DNA from: JAIVJM01 sp963816985
Lineage (GTDB): Bacteria; Acidobacteriota; Blastocatellia; Pyrinomonadales; Pyrinomonadaceae
Direction of reading: 5' to 3'
Length of the DNA stretch: 64,000 bases
NCBI GenBank assembly: GCA_963816985.1
Contig: CAWFMF010000004.1
Location: 372,001 to 436,000, forward strand
Shown here: positions 61,219 to 64,000 of the stretch, piece after piece
Numbering within the stretch: position 1 is the first letter of the stretch
How the letters are laid out: each line of letters opens with the position of its first letter
Program-made: the position numbers and the translations under genes
The notes under the pieces: model-generated
The model's database searches: none
What the model was told of the DNA's origin: nothing
The model's input: the letters and a program-made list of their open reading frames with translations, nothing else

Positions 61219-64000
61219 ATGCTTTGCAAACGTCTGCTGGCGATTCTTATCGCCGCACTGCTCCTCGCGCCCGGCCTTCCGGCGTTCGCGCAGAAGGGAA
61301 AGGCCCGCAAATCCGGCTCGACTTCGGCGGCGGCGCAGAAGCGCACTCTGCCGCCCATCAACGTCTCGGAGTTCACGCTCCCGAACGGCCTGCGCGTCAT
61401 CCTGCACGAAGACCACTCGACGCCCATCGTCGCCGTCAACGTCTGGTATCACGTCGGCTCGAAGAACGAAGTGCCGGGCCGCACCGGCTTCGCGCACCTC
61501 TTCGAGCACATGATGTTTCAGGGGTCGAAGAACTACAACAACGACTACTTCAAGCCGTTGCAGGAGGCCGGGGCCGCGCTCAACGGCTCGACCAACCCCG
61601 ACCGCACGAACTACTGGGAGCTTCTGCCGAAGAACTTCCTCGAACTCGGCATCTTCATGGAGGCCGACCGCATGGGCGGACTCCTCCCGGCGATGACCGA
61701 AGAGAAGCTCGCCAACCAGCGCGACGTGGTGAAGAACGAGAAGCGGCAGCGCATTGACAACCAGCCCTACGGAATGGTCTCGGCCAAGATCGCCGAGGCG
61801 CTCTATCCGCCCGACCACCCGTACCACTGGCTGGTCATCGGCTCGCTCGAAGACCTCACCAACGCCTCGATGGAGGACGTGCAGGAGTTCTTCCGTCGTT
61901 ACTACGTGCCGAACAACGCGAGCCTCACCATCGCCGGTGACTTCGACCCGGCGGAGGCCAAGCGGCTCGTCGAAAAATACTTCGGCCCCATCCCGCGCGG
62001 CGGCGCGATTACGCGGCCCAAGCCCGCGCAGCCCCGCCTCGAAAAAGAGACGCGCATCGAGCTTGATGACCGCGTCCAACTCCCGCGCGTCTACATGGTC
62101 TGGCACGCCGTCCCGGCTTATTCGAAGGACGACGCGACGCTCGACACGCTCGCGCTCATCATGGGAAGCGGGAAGAGTTCCCGCCTCTTCAAGTCGCTCG
62201 TCTACGACAAGCAGATCGCGCAGCAGGTCTCGGCCTTCCACGGTTCGAGCGAGATCGCGGGCACGTTTACCATCGTCGCCACCGGCAAGCCGGGGACGAC
62301 CACCGCGCAACTCGAAGAGGCCATCAACGCCGAGTTGGCGAAGATGAAGGCCGCGCCCCCGACCGCCGCTGAGGTCGAGCGCGCCTACAACTCGCGCGAG
62401 GCTTCATTCGTCTACGGCCTCCAAACCGTCGGCGGCTTCGGCGGCAAGGACGACCAGCTCAACGGCTACGCCACCTACCTCAACAAGCCCGTCTACTTCG
62501 ACCAGGACCTCGCGCGCTACCGCGCCGTCAAAGCGGCTGACGTGCACCGCGCCGCCAACTCGTATCTGAGTGACAAGCGCTTGATAGTGACGGTCGTGCC
62601 GCGCGCCGCCGGTCAGTCGAGCGCCGCCGGGCCCGCGCCGCAGAGCCCGCGCGAAGGCATCGCCCCCGCGCAGGCGCAGACCGCCGGGTCGCAGCAGGCG
62701 GGCGCGGCCAACGCCGCCTCGCAGACGCCGCGCACGGGCACGGCTTCGGGGACGGGCGCTTCGAGCGACACGTCCTCCGGCGCGCAGGCGCAGACCAAGA
62801 CCGAGGCCGCCGCCTCGCAGCCCGCCGGGGCCGCGCCTCCGGCCTCTTCCGCCCCGGCCACTTCGCCGCGCCCCGGCGGCGGCGGTCAGGCCGCGCAACG
62901 TCCGGCGAAGAAGCCGGAGAAGATGGTTGACTCGTCGAAGCTCCCGAAGCCGGGGCCGAACCCGACGTTTACGCTCCCGCCGCCCGCGCGGCGCACGCTC
63001 TCGAACGGGATGGAAGTCCTCGTCGTCGAGCATCACGAGCTGCCCATCGTCAACATGAACCTCGTGATGGAGATGGGAGCGGCGGGCGACCCCGAAGGCA
63101 AGGCGGGTCTCGCGACGCTGACCGCCGACATGCTCGACGAGGGAACGAAGACGCGCACGTCGCTCGACATCTCCGACCAGCTCGGCTTCATCGGCTCGAA
63201 CGTGAGCGTCAACTCCGGTTGGGACTCGACCTCGGCGAGCCTCACGACTTTGACGCGCCACATGGATCGCGCGCTCGAAATCTACACGGACATCGTGCTT
63301 AACCCGGCCTTCCCTGAAAAGGAGCTGGCCCGCCTGCGCGCGACGCGCATGACTTCGTTCAAACAGCGGCGCGACGACCCGAACAGCATCGCCAACATGG
63401 TCTACGCGTCTTTGCTCTACGGGCGCAACCACCCTTACGGTCACCCCTTGACGGGCGACGAGCAGTCGCTCGAATCCATCACGGGCGAGGACGTGCGGAA
63501 GTTCTACGAGACCTTCTACCGCCCGAACAACTCGACGCTCATCGTCGTCGGCGACGTGACGCCGGACGCGGTCGTGGCGAAACTCGAAAAAGCTTTCGGC
63601 AAGTGGGAGAAGGGGCACATCCCGGCGGTTGACGTGTCGGCGGCGGCGGTCACGCGCGACCGGACGAACGTCTACGTCGTTGACCGTCCGGGCTCGGCCC
63701 AGTCGGTCATCCAGATCGGCCACGTCGGCGTGCCGCGCTCGAACCCCGACTACTTCCCGCTCCTCGTCTTGAACACGATGCTCGGCGGCCAGTTCACCTC
63801 GCGCATCAACATGAACCTGCGCGAAGACAAGGGCTACACCTACGGCGCGCGCTCGTCGTTCGACTTCCGACGCGGTTCGGGGCCGTTCACGGCCTCCGCG
63901 CCGGTGGTGACGGCGGCGACGAAGGAGTCCGTCATCGAGTTCATGAAGGAACTCCGAGGCATCCGGGGCGATATTCCGGTGACGCCCGAAGAGCTTGAGT
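61219..64000 (+). CDS. Two-domain M16 zinc peptidase, cut by the window edge
   Basis: At least 927 residues from ATG 61219; the frame is open to base 64000. Signal peptide LLAILIAALLLAPGLPAFAQ. The first M16 domain has the zinc-binding HxxEH motif at 93-97 (GFAHLFEHMMFQGSKN) and the downstream Glu in KNEKRQRIDNQPYG. An Ala/Gln/Pro/Ser-rich linker spans ~470-570. The second domain is inactive-type (AGLATLTADMLDEG, no HxxEH) but keeps the R/Y region REDKGYTYGARSSF. Exported peptidase of the pitrilysin/processing-peptidase class. Confidence 0.93.
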   Translation, partial: MLCKRLLAILIAALLLAPGLPAFAQKGKARKSGSTSAAAQKRTLPPINVSEFTLPNGLRVILHEDHSTPIVAVNVWYHVGSKNEVPGRTGFAHLFEHMMFQGSKNYNNDYFKPLQEAGAALNGSTNPDRTNYWELLPKNFLELGIFMEADRMGGLLPAMTEEKLANQRDVVKNEKRQRIDNQPYGMVSAKIAEALYPPDHPYHWLVIGSLEDLTNASMEDVQEFFRRYYVPNNASLTIAGDFDPAEAKRLVEKYFGPIPRGGAITRPKPAQPRLEKETRIELDDRVQLPRVYMVWHAVPAYSKDDATLDTLALIMGSGKSSRLFKSLVYDKQIAQQVSAFHGSSEIAGTFTIVATGKPGTTTAQLEEAINAELAKMKAAPPTAAEVERAYNSREASFVYGLQTVGGFGGKDDQLNGYATYLNKPVYFDQDLARYRAVKAADVHRAANSYLSDKRLIVTVVPRAAGQSSAAGPAPQSPREGIAPAQAQTAGSQQAGAANAASQTPRTGTASGTGASSDTSSGAQAQTKTEAAASQPAGAAPPASSAPATSPRPGGGGQAAQRPAKKPEKMVDSSKLPKPGPNPTFTLPPPARRTLSNGMEVLVVEHHELPIVNMNLVMEMGAAGDPEGKAGLATLTADMLDEGTKTRTSLDISDQLGFIGSNVSVNSGWDSTSASLTTLTRHMDRALEIYTDIVLNPAFPEKELARLRATRMTSFKQRRDDPNSIANMVYASLLYGRNHPYGHPLTGDEQSLESITGEDVRKFYETFYRPNNSTLIVVGDVTPDAVVAKLEKAFGKWEKGHIPAVDVSAAAVTRDRTNVYVVDRPGSAQSVIQIGHVGVPRSNPDYFPLLVLNTMLGGQFTSRINMNLREDKGYTYGARSSFDFRRGSGPFTASAPVVTAATKESVIEFMKELRGIRGDIPVTPEELE

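Noticed and set aside
62404..63723. 439-residue minus-strand frame
   Set aside because: Antisense shadow of the M16 peptidase gene in GC-rich DNA; Arg/Val/Asp-rich translation without domain.

Overview
The window is GC-rich chromosomal DNA from a free-living bacterium, most probably an Acidobacteriota of the Blastocatellia/Pyrinomonadales type. That placement is an inference from a GWxTD-domain protein, an amphi-Trp protein, a large secreted S9 peptidase, a two-domain M16 peptidase and the general codon bias; no rRNA or ribosomal protein is present to confirm it. Two stable RNAs are visible: tmRNA (8708-9100, minus) and tRNA-Asn(GTT) (13063-13137).

Layout. 1-12.9 kb: a broken ankyrin/transmembrane gene, selA, a sensor histidine kinase, a SET-domain protein, the Uma2-murI-rph run, tmRNA, a class A penicillin-binding protein and an esterase. 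13.0-16.9 kb: an AT-rich island next to tRNA-Asn, with a complete 1057-bp IS5/IS903-type element (9-bp target duplication) and a NotI-like restriction-modification operon with an XRE regulator and matching palindromic operators. 17.3-17.5 kb: an 11-unit, 21-bp tandem array. 18.5-29.3 kb: thirteen small, functionally unrelated genes all on the minus strand (beta-helix, secreted protein, CPBP protease, GNATs, DUF1697, histidine phosphatase, STM3941-like, SLOG/deoxyribosyltransferase-like, 2'-5' RNA ligase, methyltransferase and others), separated by recurrent imperfect palindromes that resemble integron attC sites. This is the most interesting region. 29.3-36.4 kb: XRE regulator, S9 peptidase, nucleotidyltransferase pair, typA, trmL and a 48-residue Lys/Ala/Gly histone-like protein. 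36.7-39.8 kb: type IV pilus/type II secretion-like genes. 40.1-42 kb: DUF4252 protein with ECF sigma and anti-sigma factors. 42.2-46.9 kb: carbamoyltransferase-SxtJ-DUF5989 operon, Dps and a broken SGNH hydrolase. 46.8-64 kb: ATP-dependent DNA ligase, BtuF-like protein, VOC protein, tatB-tatC, GWxTD protein, a 968-residue secreted protein, small conserved genes, endonuclease V, nadB and an M16 peptidase running off the right edge.

Two window-wide signals stand out. First, at least six otherwise conserved genes (ankyrin protein, murI, the DNA methylase, pilN, the SGNH hydrolase, nadB) are each broken by what looks like one extra base; several sit in homopolymers and two are core genes, so insertion-type sequencing error is the simplest explanation. 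Second, intergenic gaps carry long hairpins from six recognisable sequence families, each reused with the same words; many abut stop codons, but some sit in divergent promoter regions.
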